Assembly (NCBI GenBank): GCA_047967505.1
Contig: CM106539.1
Length of the DNA stretch: 64,000 nt
Reading direction: 5' to 3' (one strand)
Source of the DNA: Dipteris shenzhenensis
Taxonomy: Eukaryota; Polypodiophyta; Polypodiopsida; Gleicheniales
The notes under the pieces are model-generated. The model did no database searches and had not been told where the DNA came from. It saw only the letters and a list, made by a program, of their open reading frames with translations. The position numbers and the translations under genes are program-made. Within the stretch, counting starts at the first letter, position 1, and every line of letters starts with the position of its first letter. Positions 22,125-33,429 of the stretch are shown one piece after another.

Positions 22125-22980
22125 ATGGCATCCTCTTCCATGTCTGAAAAGGAGTTTTTCAACATTAACAAAGTTTGACCCTTGTGGAAAGAACAGATAA
22201 GGGATATGCTTATTCAAAAGAAGCAAATTAAACCCTTGGCAAGGATTGGAGCTAAGCCTATAGATATGTCTGAGGATGATTGGAATGATTTGGATGCATT
22301 AGTAAAGTCTAACTGTTAGACTTCATCTTGTAGAGTCAATTTATTTCACAGTAGTAAGACTCCATAAGATTTGTGGAAGAAATTATGAGCCACTTATGAG
22401 AAGGAAACTACCTCTAATAAAGTTTACCTCTTGAAGAGGTTGTTTGAGTTGTAGATGAAGGAAGGGGTCTCCATTGCTTCTCACTTGAATGAATTCAATA
22501 TTATTTTTAACCAGCTTTAGGCTCATAATATGAATTTTGATGCAAAGACTAAGGCAATATTCCTCCTATGTTCATTGCCATCCTCATGGGATACCTTCCG
22601 TACAGCTGTCAGTAACTTTGCACCTGGTGGAGTACTAAAGTCTGATTATGTTGTGGGTAGCTTGTTGGCCGAGGAGATTAGACGAAACTATATGGAATGC
22701 AACAAGTAGTATGCAGCCTTAAATGTTCAAAGGGGTAAATCACAGCTCAGGGGGAAGTCCCAAGAAAGAGGGAAGCCTTGTAGGAAATCCAAGACCTAGA
22801 ACATTGAGTGTTACCATTGTGGCAAGAAGGGTCACATGAAAAAGGATTGCTACAAGCTAAAAAGAGAGCAAAAGGATAAGAAAAATAATGAAAATTGGGG
22901 TGCAAAAAAGAAGGAAGAGAGTCCAAGGGATGACAAAAGAAAAATGAAGATCAAGGAGATCAATGCAGTCACTCACTGAT
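22125..22980 (+). pseudogene. copia gag pseudogene
   Basis: From the ATG at 22125 (MASSSMSEKEFFNINKV) the frame follows copia gag: LWKEQIRDMLIQKKQIKPL, DDWNDLDALVKSN, MKEGVSIASHLNEFNIIFNQ, LLCSLPSSWDTFRTAVSNF, SLLAEEIRR. It ends with an intact CCHC zinc knuckle, CYHCGKKGHMKKDC, near 22810-22850, which would bind RNA in an active element. At least eight in-frame stops occur, several of the TAG/TAA type expected from C-to-T changes in CAG/CAA. Non-functional, but recently enough decayed for the whole domain to be read in a single frame. Confidence 0.88.
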
Positions 22981-23039
22981 AATAGTGACAATGTAGTCAC
23001 TCACTGATAATAGTGAGAATGACATTCTCTTCATGTCTA

Positions 23040-25738
23040 GTCTACCTGCAAACTTGCTTACTACTTTAGATGATGCATATTCCTAGGATTGGATTTTGGA
23101 TTCTGATGCTTCATTCCATGTTACTACCCATAGGGAATGGTTTTCCACTTATCATAGTGGAAAGATAGGTTGTGTGCATCTTGGAAATAACTATGCATGT
23201 GACAGTGGGAACACGTGACATAAAGTTTTCTTTTGCAAATGGGTCTGCATTTGTTTTGAAAAGATGTGAGACATGTGCCTAAGTTGACCAAGAGTCTCAT
23301 TTCAGCGGGTCAGCTAGAAGATGCTGGTTTTCAAACCACTTTTGGCTTTGAGAGTTGGAAAATTTAGAAGAGCTCTATGGTTTTGGCCAGGGGTGCTAAG
23401 TGTGTGACGTTGTATCCCTTACATGTATCATGGGTGTCTGATCATGTTGTTTTAATAACCAAGCATCCGAGTACTTCTTTGTGGCATTGCAGGTTGGGGC
23501 ACATGAGCCAAAATGGAATGAAACTCTTATGCCATTCGGGTTATGTACCACATTTGAGTTTTTCTGATTTTGAATTTTGTGAACACTGTCTCTATGGGAA
23601 GCCAACTAAATCAGCCCATAAAAGAAGGGGAAAGAAAGAGCTTGAAAGGCTTGATTTGGTGCAATCAAATGTATGTGGTCCCATGCCTACACGATCATTA
23701 GGCAGGGCTGAATACTATGTGACATTCATTAATGATGCAATTAGGAAAGTGTGCTCTTACGCTATAGCTCGAAAGAATGATGTGTTCAAGATATTTCAAA
23801 AATGGTTGGCTTTGGCTGAAAATCAATCAAGTAAAACGTTGAAATGCCTACGGATTGATAATGGTGGAGAGTATATCTCTCATGACTTCTAGCATTTTTG
23901 TGATACATGTGGGATCAAGAGGTAGCTTACGTCTCCTCATACTGCAAAGCAAAATCCAGCTGCAAAACAGATGAACCACACCATTCAGGAAATGTTGCAA
24001 TGTATGCTTTCCAATGCAAGTCTTTCTGGTGGTTTTTGGGCTGAGGCAATGAAGAGTGTACTACATGTGATCAATAGATCACCTAGTAAGAGTTTGGATG
24101 GTGGTATTACTAAAGAGGCATGGAGTGGCAAGAAGCCCTCTTACTCTCATTTTCATATATTTGGGTGTGAGGCATATGCAGATGTGCTAAAAGAGCTTCG
24201 GAAGAAGCTAGACCCTAAGACTAGGAAATGCATCTCTCTAGGTTATGGTGAAAGTGGAGGGATGGGCTATCATCTCTGTGATCTAGAAGCAAAGAAGATC
24301 ATACGAGGCCATGATTTGGTCTTCAATGAGAAGAAGATGCATAAGATACCCATGAGGGATGTGAAAACAACAAGCTGTCCATGCACCAAATGTGCCGAAA
24401 ATTGTTCCCCTAGGTACTCCCACAGGTATACAATCAAGGGCAGATGGTGGATTATCTATTGGTGGAAATGATGAGCCAAATGTGGCTGATATGCAGGTGG
24501 GACATCAAGCTGAAATGCCCTTGAGAAGGTCAGCTAGAGTGTCTAGACCGCCTGAGAGATTTGTTACAGGGGCAGACTATGTGATACTTACTGATTGCGG
24601 GGAGCCTTGTTGCTATAGAGAGTCTATGATGCACGAGGATTTGTGCAAGTGGGAGAATGCTATGCAATCAGAGATGAATTCACTCATGAAAAATAACACT
24701 TGGGACTTGGTTTCTTTTCCACATGGAAAGAAAGCATTGCCATGTAAATGGGTCTACAAGATGAAGGTCACAAGTAATGATGTGCCTAAGTACAAGGCTC
24801 ATTTGGTTGCTAAAGGGTTCAAGCAAGAGAAGGGTGTGGACTTTGATGAGATCTTCTCTCTAGTTGTGAAGATGACCACACTTAGATTTGTACTTGGACT
24901 TGTGGAAGTAGAGGATATGGAGCTTATGTAGATGGATGTCAAGACAACTTTCTTGCATGGGGATCTGCATGAGGAAATTTGCATGTACAACAGGAAGGCT
25001 TTGAAGAAAAGGCAAAGAGCTTTAGTTTGCAAGCTGAAAAATAATCTCTATGGCCTTAAGCAAGCACCTAGAGAATGGTATCAAAAGTTTGATGCTTTCA
25101 TTCGGTCCTAGGGATTCAAAAGGAGTGAGATTGATCACTGCCTCTATACTAAAAGGGCTAAGGATAATAGCCAGATACTCCTGGCACTGTATGTGGATGA
25201 TATGCTATTGGCTAGCAAGAACACAAGTTGCATGAGGCCTTTGACATGAAGGATTTGGGACCTACAGGTCATATACTTGGTATGTGCATCACGCATGACT
25301 AGAGTAGGAAACTCCTTTGGCTTTCATAGAAGGAGTTTGTTACAAAGTGTTGCAGCATTTCAATATGGAGGGAGGGAAGGCAGTAAGTACTCCATTGCCT
25401 CCATATGTGAAACTGAGTCAGGAAGATAGTTCCAAATTAGATGAGGAGAGGGCCATGATGTCCAAGGTTCCTTATGCATGAGTGGTTGGGAGTCTTATGT
25501 ATGCTATGATAGCTAGACCAGACATTGCATTTGGAGTGGGAGTTGTTAGCCGGTATATGGCTAATCGAAGAAAGAGGCATTGGGAGGTAGTTAAGTGCAT
25601 CATGAGGTACATGAAGGGTACCAAGGAGATGTGCATCTACTTTGGTAGAGGAGAGATGCATCTAATTGGGCACATAGATTCAGACTATGTAGGGCATGTG
25701 GATAATAGCAGGAGATCCACTTATGGTTATGTGTTATG
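23040..25738 (+). pseudogene. copia pol pseudogene (PR, IN, RT, partial RH)
   Basis: The protease motif near 23094 reads WILDSDASFHVT, with the DSGA glycine changed to Asp. The GAG-pre-integrase/zinc region (23460-23620) has HCRLGHMSQNGMKLL and CEHC. In the integrase core, QSNVCGPM replaces HSDVCGPM and FINDA replaces FxDD, LRIDNGGEY is kept, and NPAAKQMNHTI stands where GVAERMNRTI is normal, so the catalytic Glu is Lys. RT (24640-25240) has WENAMQSEMNSL, CKWVYKMK, KGFKQEKGVDFDEIF and the YVDD box near 25190. RNase H starts GHIDSDYVGHVDNSRRSTYG (about 25670-25730) and is then lost. Many stops and at least two frame changes. Confidence 0.88.
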
Positions 25739-25894
25739 AAAATTATATTTTTGATATATCTTGCTTTGGACATTATTATTTTAGTCAAGTGTGACTATGG
25801 CAAAGTACCCCATAGGAGCGCACCGGACGCGGCGGGGGTCCTAGTGGATACTTTGTGTGGTTAGTTGGGGATGCCTGACTAGCTTGTGTCCAGA

Positions 25895-26862
25895 GTTACC
25901 ACCACCGGGCTTGCATGCATGATTACTATGAGTGTAATAAATTACCACTCACCGGGCTTGCATGCTCAAGAGAGTACTAGAGTGCATGGTAATGAGGGAT
26001 TAGAGGTGATTAGGCTTCATGATTTACTTTTGTGGAAATTACTGCTCGATGGTGGCTCTCATCAACCACATCTGTCATGGCTACAATTCCACAGGGCTGG
26101 CAGCAGTTGAAATTACCAGCCACTGCTCACCCCCACTGCTCACCCACCACCAGGCTTAAGCATGCATGATCACTAGGAGTGTAGTAAAAATTACCAATCC
26201 CCGAGATTGCATGCTTAATAGAGAATTAGAGTGCATGGTAATGAGTGATTATAGCCACGCCTGTCGTGGCTACGATTCCACCCACTTGGCAGTTAAAATT
26301 ACTACCCACCGTGGTGGCCTGTTCACCCACCACTGGGCTTGAGCATGCATGATCACGACGAGTGCAGTAAAAATTACCAGTCACTAGGCTCGCATGCTCA
26401 GTAGAGTACTAGAGTGCATGGTAATGAGTGATTAGAGGTGATTAGGCTTCATGATTTACTTTTGTGGGAATTACTGCCCGATGGTGGTGGCTCTCATCAG
26501 CAACGTCTGTCGTGGCTACGATTCCACCGGGCTGGCAGATTACCAGCCATCGCTCACCCACCACTGGTGGGCTTAAGCATGCATAATCACTATGAGTGCA
26601 GTAAAAATTACCAGTCACCAGGCTCGCATGCTCAGTAGAGTACTAGAGTGCATGGTAATGAGTGATTAGAGGTGATTAGGCTTCATGATTTACTTTTGTG
26701 AGAATAACTGCCCGGTGGTGGTGGCTCTCATCAGCCACGTTTGTCGTGGCTACGATTCCACCGGGTTGGCAGTTAAAATTACTAGACACCACTCACCCAC
26801 CACCAGGCTTAAGCATGCATGATCACTACAAGTGTGGTAAAAATTACCAATCACATTTACAA
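25895..26862. repeat. ~238-bp tandem repeat, 4-5 units
   Basis: The block CACCGGGCTTGCATGCATGATCAC...GAGTGCAGTAAAAATTACCA recurs near 25903, 26145, 26328, 26560 and 26798 (spacings about 242, 183, 232, 238; the short unit lacks ~59 bp). Each unit also contains GAGTGCATGGTAATGAGTGATTAG and CGTGGCTACGATTCCACC. It begins ~160 bp after the copia homology stops. No coding content. Confidence 0.85.
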
Positions 26863-27963
26863 AAGCACATGGAAAGATTTTCCAATCAACATAGCATAAA
26901 AACCACAACACAAATATCTCATTGCACATAGAAATTGAACCACCACCCTTTGTATGGACATGATCCAACCTATGATATAAAGAGAAACCCGAGTCAATTA
27001 TGAGGCAACTAAAATGTCCAAGGCAAGGTACAGGGATAAACAACATGCAGATACATAGATAAACGACATGCTCAGGACATGCTAATCAAGTACAAGAGAG
27101 AGACTCCGATGGCATAGCACAAAAAGTTCCAAGCCTTGGCATCTTCGACATCATTGTAACTTTTGCGGATTTCTCACCACGTAGATATAGCAAAAAGCTT
27201 TGCTCCATCCAGTTTAAACTCGAACAAATGGATGTGCCCAACCTTCGCTTGTTGGTGGAAGCTTTCACCGTGACTTGCTTGAGAAGAATCATGCAACCAA
27301 CTTCCCGTAGTAGTAAAACACATCCCTAGCATCACTATACACAACTCAGCTAGCGTAGCATGCAGTTGGCAAGAGAGATGGAAAAATGCTCATGCAACCA
27401 AATCAAGGCTCAGAAAGGAAAATAAACGACCGGCAATGCAAAAGAACTACAAGGCAATCATCTTGCTATGAGCTAGACACCTCCAAATCCTTGCCCTCCC
27501 AACTCGAGCTCCTCTGCCCTCGCACAACACCGCTCATGTCCACGTAGCTCTTCACAACACCTCACTAGTTTGAAACCTTTGGTCGCTCCACAGCCTCCAT
27601 GCAAAAACATGCAAATAGCCATGATGAGCCAAAGCGCGAGGTATAGCCAAAGTCCAAAACACACACCCAGTCATGCAAAGCTCGAGTTAGCTGGCGTGAA
27701 GCCACCTTTAAACTAGCAACTGGATGAGGTGGAACCATCGTGGACAACGGTTATTTACAATTGCCCAAGATATGGAAATCACATTCCCCTTTGAAATCAA
27801 CCCGAAAAAGTCAATCCTATAGATAAAAATTAGCTCTCTATGACTTCGATTTTTTAATCCACGAAGGCCATTTCTATGGCGAATTAGTGCTAAAAAGTTA
27901 GCCCTCCGTACTTAGAGGCCTAATTCATGAAGCTATTTTCCTCCATGAATTAGTGCTAAAAAG
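26863..27963. other. Intergenic, nothing identified
   Basis: Short frames only. GAATTAGTGCTAAAAAGTTAG occurs twice (about 27880 and 27946), a local direct repeat abutting the inverted-repeat element that follows. Confidence 0.4.
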
Positions 27964-28200
27964 TTAGGGCCTTTACACACTACCTGCAGCCCAAGCCCCC
28001 GCCTGCCGTCAAGCCCTCTCAAGACCTCCGGCCCAAGAGGATGGGCGGGGGATCTACATAGGTGAAGGCATTTATTGCATGGGGCTTGAACCTACAATAC
28101 CTTGCCACATACTTTATAACGGCTTGGGCGGTGTGTAATGATCTCGGCCCGTGCCAAAAGGGAAAAAATAGACAGGGGGCTTGGTGTGTAAAGACCCTAA
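27964..28200. mobile_element. MITE-like element with 17-bp inverted repeats
   Basis: TTAGGGCCTTTACACAC (27964-27980) and GTGTGTAAAGACCCTAA (28184-28200) are inverted copies with one mismatch, and the inner bases CCAAGCCCC/GGGGCTTGG also pair. The 237-bp GC-rich interior has no ORF. I could not find a clean target-site duplication, so the superfamily is open (PIF/Harbinger-like if the TTA/TAA edges count, but these are not a direct repeat). Confidence 0.5.
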
Positions 28201-28384
28201 AATATAGCCACCCTCCTTTTTGGCCTGCCCTTACAGGGTAGCCTTAGCAATGGTTTTTACTTTGGCAAAGCTAAAATAGGAGAGTTTTTAAATTTTATAA
28301 ATTCCAAATTTTTCTCATTGGCCTTTGTTAAAGCTGTCGCCCCAATAAATGGAGCAATTATGCACAACTAACGATTTTGGGTTT

Positions 28385-28575
28385 CTCTCTGCCTCTCTCT
28401 CTCTCTCTCTCACACATACACACACACACACACACAGAGCTTCCCTCACTCTACCACTAGTCCCTAACACACCCACCCTTCTCCTCCCCATTCTCTCTCT
28501 AAGCTTCCCTCACTCCACCACTAGTCTCTCTCTTTCTCTCTCTTTTAGCTTCCCTCATTCCACCACTAGTCCCTA
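28385..28575. repeat. CT/CA microsatellite and 3x AGCTTCCCTCA repeat upstream of the kinase
   Basis: A (CT)n then (CA)n tract (28385-28436) is followed by three copies of AGCTTCCCTCACTCCACCAC-TAGTC separated by CT-rich spacers (about 28438, 28500, 28548). It lies 200-400 bp upstream of the kinase start, so it could act as a promoter-proximal pyrimidine-rich region; this is inference. Confidence 0.75.
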
Positions 28576-28737
28576 GCGCCCCCCTTCGCCTCCCCATTTA
28601 TTTTGGGCAGGCCTATTGGATGACATGTGTCATTCATCTTTTTTACAAAAGTGGCATTTGGGACTCCAACGAAATGCAAAATGCAAAAAGCAAGTCGGTT
28701 TGCAAAAAGCAAGGCAACCGACTGAGAAAGCGCTGTC

Positions 28738-28744
28738 TATAAAG
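28738..28744 (+). promoter_or_regulatory. TATA box of the kinase gene
   Basis: CTATAAAG lies 46 bp before the kinase ATG. Plant TATA-to-start spacing (~30 bp) would put transcription start near 28768-28772, giving a very short 5' leader. Confidence 0.55.
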
Positions 28745-28783
28745 AAGCTTGGACGCAAGTTTTAGCTATGCGATATTTTGAAG

Positions 28784-29719
28784 ATGATGATGGAGTCCCT
28801 CACTTCTTCTTCTTCTTCTTCTTCTTCTTCTCATCAGGCACTCATTGCCACTCTCTCCTCAACCTCCTCCAACTGTAAGCCTCAGTCTTCCTACTCCCTG
28901 GGAGCTCAAATAGGAGCCGGCACAGACTCCATCGTCACAACCTGCGCTCATAACCCCTCCGGCAACCAGTTGGCTTGTAAATCCGTCCCTGCTTCCCAAC
29001 GCAACAGCTTCCAACGCCTCCGCACCGAGCTCCGCATCCTCACCCTGCTTCGCGGTCACCCCAACATCGTCTCCCTCCATGACTACTGGGAGGACCACCA
29101 ATCCGCCTTCCTCGTCCTCGAGCTCTGCCGTGGCGGGAACATGTTCTCCCGCTTGACCCAATGCCGCTCCCTGTCCGAACCAGAGGCTGCTCGCGCCTTC
29201 AAGTCCATTGCACAAGCCGTCGCCTTTTGCCATCAGCACGGCGTTGTGCACAGGGATCTGAAGCTGGAAAACTTGCTCCTGCCGTCCGTGGAAGCTGACT
29301 ATAGCGAGATCAAGCTCGCCGACTTCGGCCTCTCCGCCGATTACTGTGGCGACCAGGGTTGCAGTGGGATGATCGGGAGCCCATTTTACGTGGCACCAGA
29401 AATCTTACACGGCCGCAAATACGGTCCGCAGGTGGACGTGTGGAGTCTAGGAGTCATACTTTACATGTTTCTCAGTGGTTATGCTCCTTTTGCCGGTGAC
29501 ACTCATAGCGATACCCTTCGAGAAGTCATGTATGGGAGTCTGCAGTTCGACTCTGAACCTTGGCCGACCGTGTCCCTTCAAGCAAAGAACTTGATTCGGA
29601 AGATGCTAGTGAGAGATCCTTCTCGAAGGGTGAAGCTTCCCGACGTCGTACATGATCCTTGGATCGCTAATCATGCAGGCTGCTCACTGCTCGCCCCCAT
29701 GTCATGCAGTAAGGAGTGA
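28784..29719 (+). CDS. PPCK/PEPKR2-like serine/threonine protein kinase, intronless
   Basis: An open frame of 311 residues from the ATG at 28784; the next two codons are also ATG, and no in-frame ATG exists upstream. After a Ser-rich N-terminus (nine TCT codons) a single kinase domain fills residues ~38-294: glycine loop IGAGTDSIV, Lys66 (ACK), helix-C Glu82, catalytic HRDLKLEN (Asp158), DFG at 180-182, GSPFYVAPE at 198-206, DVWSLGVILY at 218-227, and PWI near 292. All catalytic residues are present. The domain is of the CDPK/CaMK group and most like phosphoenolpyruvate-carboxylase kinase and PEPKR2 relatives (HPNIVSLHDYWED, VLELCRGG, DPSRR). It ends without an autoinhibitory junction or EF-hands, so calcium independence is expected; such small kinases are often controlled by transcript level. 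GC-rich coding contrasts with the AT-rich surroundings. The substrate cannot be inferred, and a true PPCK identity is unproven. Confidence 0.88.
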   Translation: MMMESLTSSSSSSSSSHQALIATLSSTSSNCKPQSSYSLGAQIGAGTDSIVTTCAHNPSGNQLACKSVPASQRNSFQRLRTELRILTLLRGHPNIVSLHDYWEDHQSAFLVLELCRGGNMFSRLTQCRSLSEPEAARAFKSIAQAVAFCHQHGVVHRDLKLENLLLPSVEADYSEIKLADFGLSADYCGDQGCSGMIGSPFYVAPEILHGRKYGPQVDVWSLGVILYMFLSGYAPFAGDTHSDTLREVMYGSLQFDSEPWPTVSLQAKNLIRKMLVRDPSRRVKLPDVVHDPWIANHAGCSLLAPMSCSKE

Positions 29720-30918
29720 GTCATGTATTGCGAGAGCTTGGAACACAGATCAACGACTACGACGGATCTACAGCTCGACCATGATGGTTTCTCGCATGCA
29801 CTGCCGAAATGACAGCTCACACAGTTGCGGAGGATCCCAGCTTCAAAGACATGCATTTCTGCATGCTTTTCCATGTACCGTGCAGCTTTGCCGGCTTTGA
29901 CAAATTGAAAATTATCATAGCGACGACTCTTGGTTGAGCGATGCTGTTTTGGATTTGGAGATATTATTTATAAAACAAAATGACTTATCCTCGTGAATCT
30001 TTTTCTCAGATTTATTTTGGGCTACTCATGGTTAATGGGCAGCAACATTGTCCAATTAGTAGCTCATTTCTTTACAAAGTGAGCTAGAAATGGAGCACAA
30101 ACATGGTGAAATCTTGATCAACAACAAAGAAGAGAATGCCCTCTAGGTCATTGCTTTGTTTTGGCAAACACTTTCATCCATCTACAAAGATAATATAGAA
30201 GAATAATAGGCCTTGCCCTGTAACTCGTGACTCATCTTTTTTCCACCTTTCCTTCTCGAAGATTAAGTTGACCCAATCACATAGATATGTTCTATAAAAT
30301 TTTCAAGAAAAAGTGCACTAAGTGGGCATAACCTTCAAGGACTTAAAGTTAAATATGAGCTCATTGGAACTCATTGCTTGTGGAGTACATAGGTAGGAAA
30401 GAAGGACCCTCTCCTAGTCTTAGTAAAGCGAAATTGTGGAATGAATTCTCTTCTCACAAAGAACTCTTAAGCTTGAGGAAATTGTAATAATCATCAATAG
30501 AGTTCCAACAATACACTTGAGCATTACAAAAAAATTGGACTACAAAAGGGGCCTTGTAAGAGAGCCCTTGGCCCATAAGAACTTAGTATAATGTTGGCTA
30601 ATGGAGGGTAACATAATATTGAAAATGAGCTATTTCTCTATTCAATGGACCAAAGTTTTACGTAGACTTCCGACTTGCTGCCTCATCTTCCTTCATGTTT
30701 TTGAACTGTAACCAAATTGAAAAACCTAGTTTCTCAATCAAACTTGCACTATTTGTCCTTGAGCCAAATCCTCCCATCCAACTACCACACTCCTCGCATT
30801 CTCTCTCGTTTCTCTTCCGTCTCCCTCATTTTTAAGACATTTTGAATTTTTCTTGCTCCAACACTATTTTCAATTTTCCTCCTTTCTTTGAGCTTGGAAG
30901 CTTCTCTCTTTGTTCTCC
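29720..30918. other. 3' flank of the kinase and intergenic DNA
   Basis: AT-rich with no ORF of note. ATAAAA-type sequences near 29970 could serve polyadenylation of the kinase transcript. Nothing else recognised. Confidence 0.4.
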
Positions 30919-30923
30919 CTATC

Positions 30924-31220
30924 TGAAGGAAACTCAATGGAAGCATAATAAAAAGAGTCGTTTATTCATGAGTAGGAGTTGCCTTAAGTAGGCAAGTGGT
31001 ACAATGCATGTACCCAATAGAGAGAGCATCTCCAGATCCACTAATCCTCCACTAATCTCTCCACTGATTTCTCAGATTCCCTCAATCATACCCAGTGGAA
31101 CCTTCTACCACCACCTAACCTAGTCACAGTAACCACACATACACACCATGTGGTTACACACAAGCACACATATACCTTGTAATCCTTGGTATAGACCCAT
31201 TACATCAATTTGTCCCAACA
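30924..31220 (-). repeat. 3' LTR of the 30924-33710 element
   Basis: 297 bp, starting TGAAGGAAACTCAA and ending TTTGTCCCAACA (plus strand). It matches 33430-33710 along its length (GAGAGAGCATCTC, GGAACCTTCTACCACC, ACCACACATACACAC), with clear divergence that indicates an old insertion. Confidence 0.88.
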
Positions 31221-31464
31221 GTCCCTCCACAAATTGGCCTCAACCTAGTAGTAGTTTATGGGAAGCTTCATGGCTTGCTCACATCTAGTAACAACGCTCA
31301 TGACCCCAACATGTGACTCACTCTGGTTATGGCTCTTGGTTTATAATTGAGAGAATGGACAATGACTATGCATGGGAAGTTCCCATATCTGATAAGGTAA
31401 AACTCACACATAAGACTAACAATCATTTAAGGGAGACATCCCACGGCAGAGATCCCTTATTGAC

Positions 31465-32513
31465 TCAAGACACAAAAGGGTCATCACCCTCATCAAGGTT
31501 GACTTGGGTGGTGAAAGCAGTGAGAGCATTAATCTCCTCCCATTCTTCTTCTTTTTCTAATTCTTCCACAAGATTTGCTGAGAGTTTCTTCTTAGTGTAG
31601 CACTCCTTTTCAAAATAATCAAGCTTTCCACAGAAATGGCACTTCATCTTGCTCTTGCTTGTAGATCCTTTGAAGTTTCTTTTGACTAGATATGCTTCAC
31701 TTTCTTTACAGATATAGAGATGCCTCTATATCTACTAAATTAGATTCTAGTAGATTTGTAAGAGTAGTCACAATGGTACCATACTCATCAAGTAGACTTG
31801 TAAGCAATATAGCAATCACAATATCATCATCAAGGTTAAATTGGATGCTTGATAGTTGAGTCAATATACTTTTAAGTTTTCATGAAGTTTAGGTGAGAGG
31901 ATAGTGACTCTCGCTTATCGAGCTTCAGGTCAAAGAACTTAATGAGTAGACTATACTTGGAACACTTCCCCTGTGCTCCAAAGACAGTCTCAAGATGCTT
32001 CCATGCAGCATGTGTAGTTTCACATCCATCAGTGTGATGAATGAAGGAATCACTCAAGCCTAGTGCAATTATAGCCAATGCCTTTTCATCTTTAGTTAAC
32101 CAGGTCCATAATGCTTCTCCTTCCCTAGTAGTAGGCTTCTTCTCTTTCCCATTGGAAATGTTCCAAATCCCCTATTTCATGAGTACAAATTTGATTTTGG
32201 TCTACTATGTGTGAAATCCCTCACTCTCAAACTTATCTATCTTTGTTTTAGTAGCCATAGGGAAGCTGGTCTTACCAATAATAGCACTATCTAATCCCTT
32301 TACAAATCCTTAGAAAGAACCATCTTCATACAAGTGCATATTACAAGCAAGAAAGTCTGAGAATCCAAGGTTCTTTGCACATAGATAGTAGTAGGGAAAT
32401 TGAGGTTTGGCTTGAATCTTGGTAACCTTCCTATTGATAAACTTTGACTTATTCTTGATGGGCTTCTTCACTCTGATATACGTATGATTGGATGACTCAC
32501 AAGAGGTAGTCAT
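31465..32513 (-). pseudogene. copia gag pseudogene of the second gag-only element
   Basis: It starts at an ATG at 32513 (MTTSCESSNHTYIRVKKP). Further leftwards are the gag pieces MAIIALGLSDSFIHH, AAWKHLETVFGAQGKCSKYS and LIKFFDLKLDKRESLSSHLN (31872-32078). A zinc-knuckle relic CHFCGKLDYFEKEC (about 31600-31645) follows, in which the GH pair is DY, so the zinc-binding His is lost. The tail is acidic (ELEKEEEWEEI). Stops and frameshifts separate the pieces. No protease motif is present, unlike the 7508-11341 element. Confidence 0.82.
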
Positions 32514-33073
32514 TTAACATGCAAATCAATGAACACAATCACGTGTCATATGCAATGAGCACATCACCCTTATAATTGCAAACAAATATGGCATCCATAA
32601 GCTCATGACTGAGTTATAATGCTCAAGCTCAAGCAAGATATAGTAAAACTTTCAGTCAAACTTTTAGTCAACATCAAGAGTCCCAAATTTATGTCGACTG
32701 GTCAACTGTCAAAGACCAAAAAATGGGATAAATACTTGTAGAAACAAACCTCATCTTGGAGGGTGAAATTTAACTAATAGAGAGAAGCAATCAGAGGGAT
32801 TTTATAGCAGTATGAAAGCTCTATTACTAGAGAAGATCCCCTAGCAAGGATTTGCACAATGTCGCGTCAGGTCGTCTTTATGGATTGCACCATTTTTTAT
32901 TGTTATTTGCCAATTTTGCCTTGAATAGTGGAGCATTGGTGTTCAAAATTCATCCAGCAACCTCCTATAGTGTTTCCCAATAGCTGCTCAAACCAATTTT
33001 GGAATGGTGACTCCAGTTGGCAGAATTATGCGAAATATCAACAACCTTTAAAAGTGTCAGCATGGACATTAAA

Positions 33074-33163
33074 CGATATCATTCCCTTACCTCTGGACAA
33101 TAGGCGATATCATTCCCTTACCTCTCGACATCAGATGATATCATTCCCTTACCTCTAGACCAA
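33074..33163. repeat. 31-bp tandem repeat, 3 copies
   Basis: GATATCATTCCCTTACCTCT recurs at about 33075, 33106 and 33137 with variable 11-bp spacers, in the leader of the second gag-only element. Confidence 0.85.
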
Positions 33164-33213
33164 AGATTTTTTTGGTCAAGAGGAGTCTTCAGCACAAAGG
33201 GCTCGCGGAATGG

Positions 33214-33346
<133 letters not shown>

Positions 33347-33415
33347 ATAAGGAGAGAGGCGGGGTAGATGATAATGTGGCATAGTGAGGGATGAAGGCTC
33401 AAGGAGGGTGACGAG

Positions 33416-33427
33416 GCTCTAATACCA
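33416..33427 (-). promoter_or_regulatory. Primer-binding site of the 30924-33710 element
   Basis: The minus strand reads TGGTATTAGAGC; two bases separate it from the LTR end. Confidence 0.85.
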
Positions 33428-33429
33428 CA

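Larger units (their letters stand above)
20362..25738 (+). mobile_element. Decayed Ty1/copia element, 3' end missing
   Basis: The 5' LTR (20362-20682), PBS, leader, gag, protease, integrase, reverse transcriptase and the start of RNase H follow in canonical copia order on the plus strand. The sequence departs from copia RNase H after RRSTYGYVL at 25738; no 3' LTR or PPT was found. Stops are abundant throughout. Segmental copy A includes only its first ~880 bp. Confidence 0.85.

Noticed and set aside
28778-28783. Start of the kinase at a TTG two codons upstream
   Set aside because: A eukaryotic gene should start at ATG; the first in-frame ATG is 28784.
28859-29251. 130-residue minus-strand frame opposite the kinase
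   Set aside because: Shadow of the GC-rich kinase coding sequence; no independent evidence.
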